Assembly (NCBI RefSeq): GCF_902459655.1
Contig: NZ_CABPSB010000016.1
Location: 79,350-143,349, forward strand
Length of the DNA stretch: 64,000 nt
Direction: 5' to 3'
Source: Pandoraea anhela
GTDB taxonomy: Bacteria > Pseudomonadota > Gammaproteobacteria > Burkholderiales > Burkholderiaceae
Within the stretch, counting starts at the first letter, position 1. Every line of letters begins with the position of its first letter. The position numbers and the translations under genes are program-made. Under the pieces are notes generated by a model. It had not been told where the DNA came from. It was given only the letters and a program-made list of their open reading frames with translations, and did no database searches. Of this stretch, positions 19,288 to 27,072 are shown one piece after another.

Positions 19288-20591
19288 GCTGCCTCCTGAG
19301 TGTGCGGGACGGCAGCCGCCGTGGCGTCGCCCTTCCGCTGGGGTCCCTCGGCCGGCGTTTCTTCCGCGAGGGTGCCGTACTTCGCGCCGTACTTCGCGGC
19401 ATGCTCCGCGCGCAGACGGCGCACCAGTTCCAGCTCGGCCTGAAAGTCGACGTAATGCGGCAACTTCAGGTGCTGCACGAAGCCCGACGCCTCGACGTTG
19501 TCGCTGTGATACAGCACGAATTCCTGCTGCTGAGCGGGCGAGTTCGCTTCGTCGCCCAATTCCTTCGTGCGCAGTGCACGGTCGACGAGCGACATCGCCA
19601 TCGCCTTGCGTTCGTTGTGCCCGAACGCCAGTCCGTAGCCCTGCGTGAATTGCGGCGGGGTTGCCTGATTGCCGCCGAACTGCGTGACCATCTGACACTC
19701 CGTCACCGCGATCTCGCCGATATCGATGGCGAAGCCGAGTTCTTCCGGTTCGATCTCGATGGAGACCTGTCCGAGGCGAATCTCGCCTGCGAACGGGTGA
19801 TCGTTACCGTAGCCGCGCTGTGTCGAGTAGCCGAGCGCGAGCAGGAAACCCTCGTCGCCGCGTGCGAGGTTCTGTAGACGTGCCGTGCGCGAGGCCGGCG
19901 TGAAGAGCGGTGAGTGCACGAGGTCGTGCGGCTCGGGATCGCTGCTGTCGGTGCTCAGCGCTTCGAGCAGACCGTCGCGCTTCATGATGTCGGTGATGCG
20001 CGTGGTGGCCGCGATGGGCGGCACGTCGGGAATGTCCGGGGTGCCGACCGTAGCGGCTGGCGTTGCTGCCTTCGGCTCGGTTGCCTCGGTTGCCTTGGTT
20101 GCGTTGGTTGTGTTGGTTGTGGCTGGCGTCGATGCCGGCGTGCCGGTCGTTTCCCCCGGCAGCGAATCGTCCGCCGTCTCGCCTTCGGCAAGCAGGGCGA
20201 AGTCGAGCAGGCGCTGCGTATAGTCGTACGTGGCGCCCAGCACCTGACCGCCGGGCACGTCCTTGAACGTGGCGGAGATGCGGCGCGACAGACGCATGGC
20301 GGCCGTATCGAGCGGTTTCGTGGTGCCCAGACGCGGCAGCGTCGTGCGATACGCGCGCAGCAGGAAGATCGCTTCGACGAGGTCGCCCGACGCCTGCTTG
20401 ATCGCCAGCGCCGCAAGCGTTTCGTCGTACAACGCGCCTTCGCTCATCACGCGCGAAACGGCGAGGCGCATCTGCTCGCGGATTTGTGCGACGGTGAGCG
20501 CGGGGACGTCGGGATTGCCGCGTCGCGCTTTGGCGAGCAGATCCCACGATTGTTCGATGGCGCGCTCGCCACCTTTGACTGCGACGTACAT
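19284..20591 (-). CDS. phnI: C-P lyase core subunit PhnI (carries a low-complexity insertion)
   Basis: Catalytic subunit for coupling ATP-ribose to phosphonate in the PhnGHIJ core. 435 residues against about 354 in E. coli. MYVAVKGGERAIEQSWDLL starts the protein, and the end ...LKLPHYVDFQAELELVRRLRAEH is well conserved. Much of the extra length is an Ala/Thr/Asn-rich linker (about residues 155-195) between SLPGE and RITDIMKRDGLLEAL, encoded over 20078-20122 by a degenerate 9-bp tandem repeat; another ~25 residues extend the C-terminus. The start overlaps the phnH stop (TGATG). In-frame TTG at 20597 is a less likely start. Confidence 0.94.
   Translation of the reverse strand: MYVAVKGGERAIEQSWDLLAKARRGNPDVPALTVAQIREQMRLAVSRVMSEGALYDETLAALAIKQASGDLVEAIFLLRAYRTTLPRLGTTKPLDTAAMRLSRRISATFKDVPGGQVLGATYDYTQRLLDFALLAEGETADDSLPGETTGTPASTPATTNTTNATKATEATEPKAATPAATVGTPDIPDVPPIAATTRITDIMKRDGLLEALSTDSSDPEPHDLVHSPLFTPASRTARLQNLARGDEGFLLALGYSTQRGYGNDHPFAGEIRLGQVSIEIEPEELGFAIDIGEIAVTECQMVTQFGGNQATPPQFTQGYGLAFGHNERKAMAMSLVDRALRTKELGDEANSPAQQQEFVLYHSDNVEASGFVQHLKLPHYVDFQAELELVRRLRAEHAAKYGAKYGTLAEETPAEGPQRKGDATAAAVPHTQEAA
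20078..20122. repeat. 9-bp tandem repeat within phnI
   Basis: Five adjoining 9-bp units on the plus strand: cggttgcct, cggttgcct, tggttgcgt, tggttgtgt, tggttgtgg. They encode a three-residue periodic Thr/Ala-Thr-Asn/Lys/Glu stretch inside the PhnI insertion. Units differ at 1-3 positions, so this looks aged rather than freshly expanded. Confidence 0.8.
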
Positions 20592-21235
20592 CAGCAAACC
20601 TCCACGTGCGTGGTGCGCGGCAACCCGAGCACCGAGTCGCCTGCGGCGATCAGCAGATCGAGGCCGGCGGGAAAGCGCGGCGCGAGGGCGGCGCGCGCCT
20701 GCCAGAAGGCGGCCGACAGACCGCCCACGGTGATCTCCGCATGCGTCCGGATACCAGGGCCGCGCAGGCGCAGACGCAGCGCACCGTCGTGCGTATCGCC
20801 CTCATGGCCTTCGCAAAGCGTGGGCACATCGACGATCAGCGTGGCGCTGTTCTCGGGCGATTCGGCCGTGCCGAAGGCGAAGCGCTCCAGCGCCGGGCAG
20901 TTGACGGGATCGGTGAGCAGTGCGAACTGCGCCGTCGCCAGACCGGCGTCGCCGCCGAGCAGCGGCGCGCCGGTGTGAAAGCGCAGCGCACTCGAGACTT
21001 CGCCGAGCGGCGCTTGCAGCCACACCGGCGTGGTGGCGTCCGCCAGCGCGAGGAGAATGGCGCGTGCGGCAATGCTGGCTTCATCGCTATGCGCGAGCCG
21101 TCTCCCCACACTGCGCAACTGACCGGGGCGCGCGAGGGCCTCGAGCACGGCACGGAAGACGCCCTGGGCGTCGTGGACCGGATCGTCGAAACCGGGTTGC
21201 AGATCCGACCAGTCGGGAATCGTTGCCGTCGGCAT
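20591..21235 (-). CDS. phnH: C-P lyase core subunit PhnH
   Basis: Member of the PhnGHIJ core complex; a structural PLP-transferase-like fold without PLP in E. coli. 214 residues. Conserved PGFDDPVHDAQGVFRAVLEALARPG at the N-terminus, FHTGAPL centrally, LRLRGPGI, and RFPAGLDLLIAAGDSVLGLPRTTHVE at the C-terminus. It abuts phnG with no gap (TGA directly followed by ATG) and overlaps the phnI start. Confidence 0.94.
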   Translation of the reverse strand: MPTATIPDWSDLQPGFDDPVHDAQGVFRAVLEALARPGQLRSVGRRLAHSDEASIAARAILLALADATTPVWLQAPLGEVSSALRFHTGAPLLGGDAGLATAQFALLTDPVNCPALERFAFGTAESPENSATLIVDVPTLCEGHEGDTHDGALRLRLRGPGIRTHAEITVGGLSAAFWQARAALAPRFPAGLDLLIAAGDSVLGLPRTTHVEVC

Positions 21236-21727
21236 TCAGGCCTCCCGGACCATGGTGAAGAATTCGACGCGGCTCGCGGCCGCATCGGCGTCGTTCTGTG
21301 CTGCGCTGGCCGCCAGACGTCGAGCGATCGCCGTGAGCGGACCGGCGGCGAGCACGTTGCGGTGCTGCGGCATCTGCATGAGCGCGTCCAGACGCGCGAC
21401 GCGCGCCGCACGCTCGGCGTCGCGGCCGAGCACATAACCCGTGCCCACCACGCCGTCCTGCTGCCGCAGCGTGCAGCGCGTGACGGTCGTCTCGCCGAGG
21501 TTGAAGCGGTCGCCGCTACCGCCTACGCGGCCCTGCACCAGCACGAGGCCGGTCTGCGGTGCACGCAGCCAGAGGAATCGCGGCGCGTCGGGGCAACGGG
21601 CGATGGCGTCGTCGAGTTCGTCGCGCGTGGCGCGCGCAAACACCGCAAGCCACTTGGCGCGGTCGGCCTTGTGCTGCGGGGCGCCGCCGTCCTCGTCGCG
21701 TGTTGTGTCGGAAGATAGGATTGGCAT
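21236..21727 (-). CDS. phnG: C-P lyase core subunit PhnG
   Basis: Member of the PhnGHIJ core complex. 163 residues; WLAVFARATRDEL, the core QTGLVLVQGRVGGSGDRFNLGE, YVLGRDAERAARVARLDALMQ and the C-terminal VEFFTMVREA match the family. The first ~24 residues (MPILSSDTTRDED...) are not conserved, and no good Shine-Dalgarno precedes this ATG, so a later start is possible. First gene of phnGHIJKLM; the PhnF operator pair lies immediately upstream (21732-21747). Confidence 0.92.
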   Translation of the reverse strand: MPILSSDTTRDEDGGAPQHKADRAKWLAVFARATRDELDDAIARCPDAPRFLWLRAPQTGLVLVQGRVGGSGDRFNLGETTVTRCTLRQQDGVVGTGYVLGRDAERAARVARLDALMQMPQHRNVLAAGPLTAIARRLAASAAQNDADAAASRVEFFTMVREA

Positions 21728-21729
21728 AA

Positions 21730-21758
21730 TTGTCTAGTCGTATAGACGTGTGTATGAT
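21730..21758 (+). promoter_or_regulatory. phnF promoter overlapped by tandem PhnF operators
   Basis: A -35-like TTGTCT (21730-21735) and a -10 TATGAT (21753-21758) are spaced by 17 bp and point toward phnF. Two abutting 8-bp elements, GTCTAGTC (21732-21739) and GTATAGAC (21740-21747), match the GntR/HutC-family consensus GTMTAKAC at 7/8 and 8/8. They cover the -35 and spacer and lie 5 bp from the phnG start codon, so PhnF bound here could repress both divergent units. Confidence 0.7.
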
Positions 21759-21820
21759 CGCAATACGTGCAGTGAGGAAGAACTCGCGACCTCATTACAA
21801 CTTTGCGGGGTGTCAATTTG

Positions 21821-22582
21821 ATGACAGCACAACTCGAACGCGGTGGCGGTGTTGCCGTCTGGCGGCAGATTGCGCAGATTCTGGCAACGGAGATCGGTGA
21901 GCGCCGATACGGCGAAGGCTTGCCGGACGACCGTCTGCCAAGCGAGACCGATCTCGCCGTGAGGTTCGGCGTGAACCGGCATACCGTGCGTCGCGCGATT
22001 CTCGGGCTGGCCGAGCAGGGACTGGTCAACGTCGAACACGGTCGGGGTACGTTCGTGCAGCCGGCCGCGATCGGCTATGTGATCGGACGCCGCACCCGTT
22101 TCACCGAAAACCTCTCGCAGAACCATCTCAAGACGGCGCAGCAGATCATTTCGGCGCACAAGCTCAAGGCCGAGGGCAGCGTTGCGCACGCACTGGGCCT
22201 GCGTGTGGGGGCGCCCGTCTATCGCGTGGAACTGGCGCGTCGCAGTCTCGACCCGCAAGGTATCGAACTGCCGCTCGCTTACAGCGAGAACTGGTTTCCG
22301 GCGACGCGCTTTCCCGATTTCCCCGACGTCTTCTCGCAGCACGAATCGATCAGCGCTGCGCTCGCCGTGTTCGGCGTGCACGATTACACGCGTCGCGAGA
22401 GCCGCATCGGCGCACGTATGCCAGACGCCGACATCGCGCGCCACCTTGGGATCAACCGTCAGCAACCCGTGCTCAGCGTGGAGAGTACCGATGTGGACGA
22501 AGCGGGCAAGCCGATCAAGTACGGCATCGCCTACTTCCCGGCGGACCGTATGCAACTCGTGGTGCAGGGGGAGACGCAATGA
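21821..22582 (+). CDS. phnF: Phosphonate metabolism transcriptional regulator PhnF (GntR/HutC family)
   Basis: DNA-binding repressor of phosphonate genes. 253 residues from MTAQLERGGG; a TTG at 21803 is an alternative start. GntR winged HTH (WRQIAQILATEIGERRYGEGLPDDRLPSETDLAVRFGVNRHTVRRAILGL, residues ~12-65) and the GRGTFV wing precede a UTRA ligand domain (~95-250) with RVELARRSLDPQGIELPLAYSENWFP. Overlaps the next gene by 4 bp (ATGA). The operator-like pair upstream overlaps its own promoter, implying autoregulation. Confidence 0.93.
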   Translation: MTAQLERGGGVAVWRQIAQILATEIGERRYGEGLPDDRLPSETDLAVRFGVNRHTVRRAILGLAEQGLVNVEHGRGTFVQPAAIGYVIGRRTRFTENLSQNHLKTAQQIISAHKLKAEGSVAHALGLRVGAPVYRVELARRSLDPQGIELPLAYSENWFPATRFPDFPDVFSQHESISAALAVFGVHDYTRRESRIGARMPDADIARHLGINRQQPVLSVESTDVDEAGKPIKYGIAYFPADRMQLVVQGETQ

Positions 22583-23346
22583 GCGGCATGCACGGCATCA
22601 ATGACGTGGACCGACGGGCATTCGACCTGAACGTCGCGCGCTTCGCGATCTATTACGCACCGCCGTCGGACGCTTGCTGGTGGAACGAAGGCAGCCGCTG
22701 GCTGGGACGCGACGCGATGACCGGTGTCGAACGGCAGGCGCCGAGCGTGCCCGGGCTGTCGCGAGCATTGCACGACCTGACGACAGATCCGCGTCGCTAT
22801 GGGTTGCACGCTACGCTCAAAGCGCCGATGCGTCTCGCACCGCAGGCGACGCTAAGCGATCTAATGGGTATCGCGACGGCCGTTGCGGCCCGTCACGCGC
22901 CGTTCGATCTCGTGGTGCATACGGACGTGATCGGCACGGAGAAGGGCACGCGTGCGGGCTTCGTGGCGTTGCGCCCGGAAGCCGGCGCCGCCGACGAAAA
23001 CGCCGTCAACGCCCTTGCCGCCGATTGTGTGGTGGCGTTCGACACCTTGCGCGCGCCGCTCACCGAGGCCGAACTCGCCAGACGAAACCCGCAGTGGCTG
23101 ACATCGAGGCAACGCGAGTGCCTCGCCCAATGGGGCTATCCGTATGTGTTCGAGGAATTTCGTTTTCACGTGACGCTGTCGGATCGCGTCGATGCGGCCG
23201 ACGCCACCGTCATCACCGATTGGTGGCGACCGCGCGTGCAGGCGCTCGGACCGATGCGCGTCGACAGTCTCGCCGTCTTCGTCCAGCCGACGCCCGGCGA
23301 ACCCTTCCACGTCTTCGACCGTTTCGCGTTCGGGAAAGCCGCATGA
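22579..23346 (+). CDS. DUF1045 2H-phosphoesterase-like phosphonate metabolism protein
   Basis: 255 residues of the DUF1045 / putative phosphonate metabolism protein family. Two H-x-T-phi motifs, HATL at residues 77-80 and HVTL at 197-200, are those of the 2H phosphoesterase superfamily, whose members open cyclic phosphates. It is fused by 4-bp ATGA overlaps to phnF before it and phnN after it. No phnP (the metallo-beta-lactamase-fold ribosyl 1,2-cyclic phosphodiesterase) occurs in this locus, so this protein may do that step between PhnJ and PhnN. That role is inference; the family assignment and motifs are seen. Confidence 0.88.
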   Translation: MSGMHGINDVDRRAFDLNVARFAIYYAPPSDACWWNEGSRWLGRDAMTGVERQAPSVPGLSRALHDLTTDPRRYGLHATLKAPMRLAPQATLSDLMGIATAVAARHAPFDLVVHTDVIGTEKGTRAGFVALRPEAGAADENAVNALAADCVVAFDTLRAPLTEAELARRNPQWLTSRQRECLAQWGYPYVFEEFRFHVTLSDRVDAADATVITDWWRPRVQALGPMRVDSLAVFVQPTPGEPFHVFDRFAFGKAA

Positions 23347-23915
23347 ATCACGCACGTCTTTACTACGTGATGGGGCCGTCCGGCGCGGGCAAGGACGCGT
23401 TGCTCGCGTATGCGCGTGCGCGGCTGGACGGCGCCTCGCCGGGCGGTGCGCCGGTGCTCTTCGCGCATCGTTACATCACGCGGGCGCCGTCGCAGGGCGA
23501 GAACCACATCGCGCTGTCGCACGGGGAGTTCGCCCTGCGCCATTCGCTCGGATGCTTCGCACTCGACTGGGACAGCCACGATTGCCGCTATGGCATCGGT
23601 ATCGAGATCGATGCATGGCTGAGCGCCGGGGCGCACGTCGTCGTGAATGGCTCGCGCGCGTTTCTCGCCCAGGTCGTCGCGCGCTATGGCGAACGGCTGC
23701 ATCTGGTGGAAATTCGCGTCGATCCGGAGGTCAGGGCGATGCGTCTGGCCAATCGCGGACGCGAAACCGGTGACGCACTCGACAAACGCGTCGCGCACAA
23801 CGTGTCGTGGACGCCGCCCGACGGCATTGCGCTGACGGTCGTCAACAACGACGGTGCGCTGGCCGAGGCGGGGGAGCGCCTTGTCTCGTTACTGACGATG
23901 CAGGCCGCCGCCTGA
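23343..23915 (+). CDS. phnN: Ribose 1,5-bisphosphate phosphokinase
   Basis: Phosphorylates ribose 1,5-bisphosphate to PRPP, the last step of ribosyl recycling in the C-P lyase pathway. 190 residues from MNHARLYYVM. P-loop GPSGAGKD at 11-18, the guanylate-kinase-like RYITRAPSQGENHIALSHGEF segment, and VVNGSRAFLAQ. Overlaps the DUF1045 gene by 4 bp; longer in-frame extension upstream is a shadow within that gene. Last gene of the phnF operon; no obvious terminator hairpin follows. Confidence 0.94.
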   Translation: MNHARLYYVMGPSGAGKDALLAYARARLDGASPGGAPVLFAHRYITRAPSQGENHIALSHGEFALRHSLGCFALDWDSHDCRYGIGIEIDAWLSAGAHVVVNGSRAFLAQVVARYGERLHLVEIRVDPEVRAMRLANRGRETGDALDKRVAHNVSWTPPDGIALTVVNNDGALAEAGERLVSLLTMQAAA

Positions 23916-24289
23916 TATCGGAGCGGCTACCGGGGGGAGCGGGGGAGAGGGAGAGCGCGGGCAGAAGGGGGCGAGGGAGCGGGGAAATGGAATGGGGCGA
24001 TGCCTGTCAGCCGGGCATGCGGCTCGGGCATGTGGGTGGTGCATGTGGGAGGTATGACGCGCCTGGAGCGTCGATAGCACCTGATGCGCCTTGGACGCCC
24101 GGAGCACGTGTCACATACACGTAAGACCTCCGTATGAATGTTGCGTTGTGTGTCGTTATTTTGCAAATTATTGCAAATGACGCATACTTTGCGTAATCTT
24201 CACGTCACTGCATACGACATCCCCCGACCGGCGCGCTGCGACGTCATGTGTCGCTCAGCCGCCGGCGCGGACTCATCCCGGAGCCCCTC
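23916..24289. other. Intergenic region between phnN and the flavoprotein gene
   Basis: 374 bp. The first part is a purine-rich G/A tract (about 23931-23990) without structure. The second part is AT-richer and includes a direct repeat of TTGCAAAT spaced 2 bp apart (24161-24178), followed by ACTTTGCG. This looks like the promoter/operator of the flavoprotein gene. No Pho box is seen here. Confidence 0.6.
24161..24180 (+). promoter_or_regulatory. Direct-repeat operator candidate
   Basis: TTGCAAATTA and TTGCAAATGA lie end to end, a 10-bp direct repeat about 110 bp before the flavoprotein start. One helical turn between copies would put two protein subunits on the same DNA face. No regulator gene is adjacent, so the binding protein is unknown. 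Confidence 0.45.
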
Positions 24290-26779
24290 ATGTCCTCAGC
24301 CTTGCCCACTCATGCCCGCGTCGTCGTCATCGGCGGCGGGATCGTTGGTTGTTCGGTGGCTTATCACCTCGCCAAACTCGGTTGGACGGACGTCGTGCTG
24401 CTGGAGCAGGGGCAGTTATCGTGCGGCACCACGTGGCATGCGGCAGGCCTGGTCGGTCAACTGCGTTCGCAAGAAAGCATGACCAGGCTCATCCGTTATT
24501 CCACGAAGCTCTACAGCGAACTGGAAGCGGAGACGGGGCTGGGCACGGGGTGGAAGCCATGTGGTTCGCTGTCGGTGGCGCGCAGCCGCGAGCGCATGAC
24601 GCAACTCAAGCGCACGGCGGCGGTGGCGCGGGCTTATGGCGTGCAGTGCGATGTGATTTCGCCGCGTGAAGCCGGCGAGCTCTGGCCGGTCATGCGCACG
24701 GACGATCTCGTCGGCGCCGTCTGGCTGCCGGGGGACGGCAAGGCGAATCCGACCGACCTCACGCAGGCGCTGGCGCGCGGTGCGCGCAGCCGTGGCGTGC
24801 GCATTGCCGAGAACACGCGCATCACGCAGATTCATACGGCTTCGCCGAACGGCGTTCCGACGGCGACCGGCGTGTCCTGGCGCAACAAGGACGGCGAGCG
24901 CGGACGTATCGACGCCGAGATCGTCGTCAACTGCGCGGGGCAGTGGGCGAAGGCCGTGGGCCGCATGTGCGGCGTGAGCGTGCCGCTGCATTCGGCCGAG
25001 CATTACTACATCGTGACGGAGCGAATCCCGGGCGTGCACACCGACTTGCCGGTCATGCGCGATCCGGACGGCTACATCTACTTCAAGGAAGAAGTCGGCG
25101 GTCTCGTGATGGGCGGCTTCGAGCCGAACGCCAAACCATGGGGCATGAACGGCATTCCCGAGAATTTCGAGTTCCAACTGCTGCCCGACGACTGGGACCA
25201 GTTCGAGATCCTGATGGAGAACGCGCTGATGCGCGTGCCGGCGCTGGAAACCGCACAGATTCGCCAGTTCTATAACGGTCCGGAATCGTTCACGCCAGAC
25301 AACAATTTCATCCTCGGCGAAGCGCCCGAGCTGCGCCATTTCTATGTCGGGGCCGGCTTCAACTCGATGGGCATCGCCTCGGCCGGCGGGGCGGGCATGG
25401 CGCTCGCGGAGTGGATCGTCGCCGGCGAGCCGACCATGGATCTCTGGCCCGTCGACATTCGTCGCTTTGCGGGCTTCAACGGTAACGACACATGGCTGCA
25501 CGATCGCGTGAAGGAGACGTTGGGGCTGCACTACGCCATGCCGTGGCCGAATCGCGAACTGGATACGGCGCGGCCGTTCCGCCGCTCGCCGCTCTATGCG
25601 ACGTTGCTTGCCAAGGGGGCCTGTTTCGGCAGCAAGATGGGATGGGAGCGGCCGAACTTCTTTGCGCCGTCGCCCGCGCAGGCGACGATCGAGTACAGCT
25701 TCGGGCAACAGAACTGGCACGCATGGAGCGGTGCAGAACATCGGGCTTGCCGCGAGGCCGTGGCGCTGTTCGACATGAGTTCGTTCTCGAAGCTGCTTGT
25801 CAAAGGCTGCGACGCCGAGCGCGTATTGCAGACGTTGTGCAGTAACGATGTCGCGGTCCCGCCGGGACGCACGGTCTACACCGGCATGCTCAACGAACGG
25901 GGCGGCTACGAATCGGATTTCACGCTCACGCGGCTTGCGCCGGATCAGTATCTGCTGGTGACAGGATCGGCGCAGACCACGCGCGACATGGACTATCTCG
26001 AGCGACACATCGCCGGCATGTCCGACGATCCGCGCTGCACTGTGGTGGACGTCACCGGTCAGTACGCCGTACTGGCGCTCATGGGGCCGAACGCTCGTGC
26101 GCTGTTGCAGCAAGTCTCGAAGGCCGACTTCTCCAACGAGGCGTTCCCTTTCGGCACGAGTCGCGAAATCGATCTCGGCTATGCGACGGTGCGCGCAACG
26201 CGCCTGACCTACGTGGGCGAACTCGGCTGGGAGCTGTATGTGCCGGTCGAATTCGCCGTAGGCGTCTACGAGACGCTGCACGCGGCAGGCGCGGCGTTCG
26301 GACTGAAGGACGCGGGCTATTACGCCATCGACTCGTTGCGCATCGAGAAAGGGTATCGCGCGTGGGGGCGCGAACTGACGCCCGACACGAATCCCGTCGA
26401 AGCAGGGCTCACGTTCGCATGCAAACTCGCGAGCGGCATCCCGTTCACGGGACGCGCGGCCGTGGAACTGGCCCGCGCCAACGGGGCAAGGCGCCGGCTC
26501 GTGAGCGTGGTGCTCGACGGGGCCGGCGACAAAATGCTCTGGGGCGGCGAAGCGGTGTTGCGCGACGGGCAACCGGTCGGCTTCATCTCCTCGGCGGCGT
26601 TCGGCCACACCCTCGACGCGCCCGTCGGTCTGGCGTTTCTCACGAATCCGGATGGGCCGGTGACGGCAGACTACGTCGACGCCGGCCGTTATCAGATCGA
26701 TCTTGCCGGGGAACGGCTCGACGCACGGGTGCAATTGCGCGCGTTGTATGACCCGAAGGGGGAGCGCGTGAAGGCATAG
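24290..26779 (+). CDS. Sarcosine/dimethylglycine dehydrogenase-like FAD protein with GcvT domain
   Basis: 829 residues. An N-terminal DAO domain with FAD-binding VVVIGGGIVGCSVAYHLAKLG (residues ~9-30) and the GTTWHAAGLVGQLR segment where FAD is covalently held by the adjacent His in relatives; then an FAO_M linker; then GCV_T (EYSFGQQNWHAWSGAEHRACREAVALFDMSSFSK, from ~480) and GCV_T_C folate-binding domains. Family members demethylate dimethylglycine or sarcosine and pass the methyl carbon to tetrahydrofolate. GGAG precedes the chosen ATG. Adjacent purU and the C-P lyase genes make N-methylglycine derived from phosphonates a plausible substrate, which is inference. Confidence 0.87.
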   Translation: MSSALPTHARVVVIGGGIVGCSVAYHLAKLGWTDVVLLEQGQLSCGTTWHAAGLVGQLRSQESMTRLIRYSTKLYSELEAETGLGTGWKPCGSLSVARSRERMTQLKRTAAVARAYGVQCDVISPREAGELWPVMRTDDLVGAVWLPGDGKANPTDLTQALARGARSRGVRIAENTRITQIHTASPNGVPTATGVSWRNKDGERGRIDAEIVVNCAGQWAKAVGRMCGVSVPLHSAEHYYIVTERIPGVHTDLPVMRDPDGYIYFKEEVGGLVMGGFEPNAKPWGMNGIPENFEFQLLPDDWDQFEILMENALMRVPALETAQIRQFYNGPESFTPDNNFILGEAPELRHFYVGAGFNSMGIASAGGAGMALAEWIVAGEPTMDLWPVDIRRFAGFNGNDTWLHDRVKETLGLHYAMPWPNRELDTARPFRRSPLYATLLAKGACFGSKMGWERPNFFAPSPAQATIEYSFGQQNWHAWSGAEHRACREAVALFDMSSFSKLLVKGCDAERVLQTLCSNDVAVPPGRTVYTGMLNERGGYESDFTLTRLAPDQYLLVTGSAQTTRDMDYLERHIAGMSDDPRCTVVDVTGQYAVLALMGPNARALLQQVSKADFSNEAFPFGTSREIDLGYATVRATRLTYVGELGWELYVPVEFAVGVYETLHAAGAAFGLKDAGYYAIDSLRIEKGYRAWGRELTPDTNPVEAGLTFACKLASGIPFTGRAAVELARANGARRRLVSVVLDGAGDKMLWGGEAVLRDGQPVGFISSAAFGHTLDAPVGLAFLTNPDGPVTADYVDAGRYQIDLAGERLDARVQLRALYDPKGERVKA

Positions 26780-26880
26780 CGCCGGCGGGCGGCGGTGGGC
26801 TTACCGTCGCGCGGCGCGTGGGCACTCGGGGAGGCAGCGGGGCACAGAGAGACCCATAGAGACGCCTGATGGGGAGTCGG

Positions 26881-26936
26881 TACGCACAAGGACGCACAAG
26901 GACGCATAAAGACGCACAGGGAAGCACAAGGACATA
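26881..26936. repeat. 10-bp tandem repeat
   Basis: About 5.5 units of a degenerate decamer: tacgcacaag, gacgcacaag, gacgcataaa, gacgcacagg, gaagcacaag, gacata. It lies in the 293-bp gap between the flavoprotein gene and the NUDIX gene, about 140 bp before the latter. The 10-bp period matches a helical turn. Noncoding as far as I can see. Confidence 0.8.
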
Positions 26937-27072
26937 GCCGCGTTCGGGCAATCGGCAGCATGGCGTGACGATAGGGCCCCTGCCACAGGCGAACTCGTCG
27001 CCGCTTCTGTAAAATGCCGCTTTTGCCTCATTTTCGCGCGCCGGGGTCTGGTGCGCGTCCGGTCTCTGACGT

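Noticed and set aside
26881-26936. Possible CRISPR array in the 10-bp repeats (also at 49887-49937)
   Set aside because: Units are directly adjacent with no spacers and far too short; no cas genes are present.
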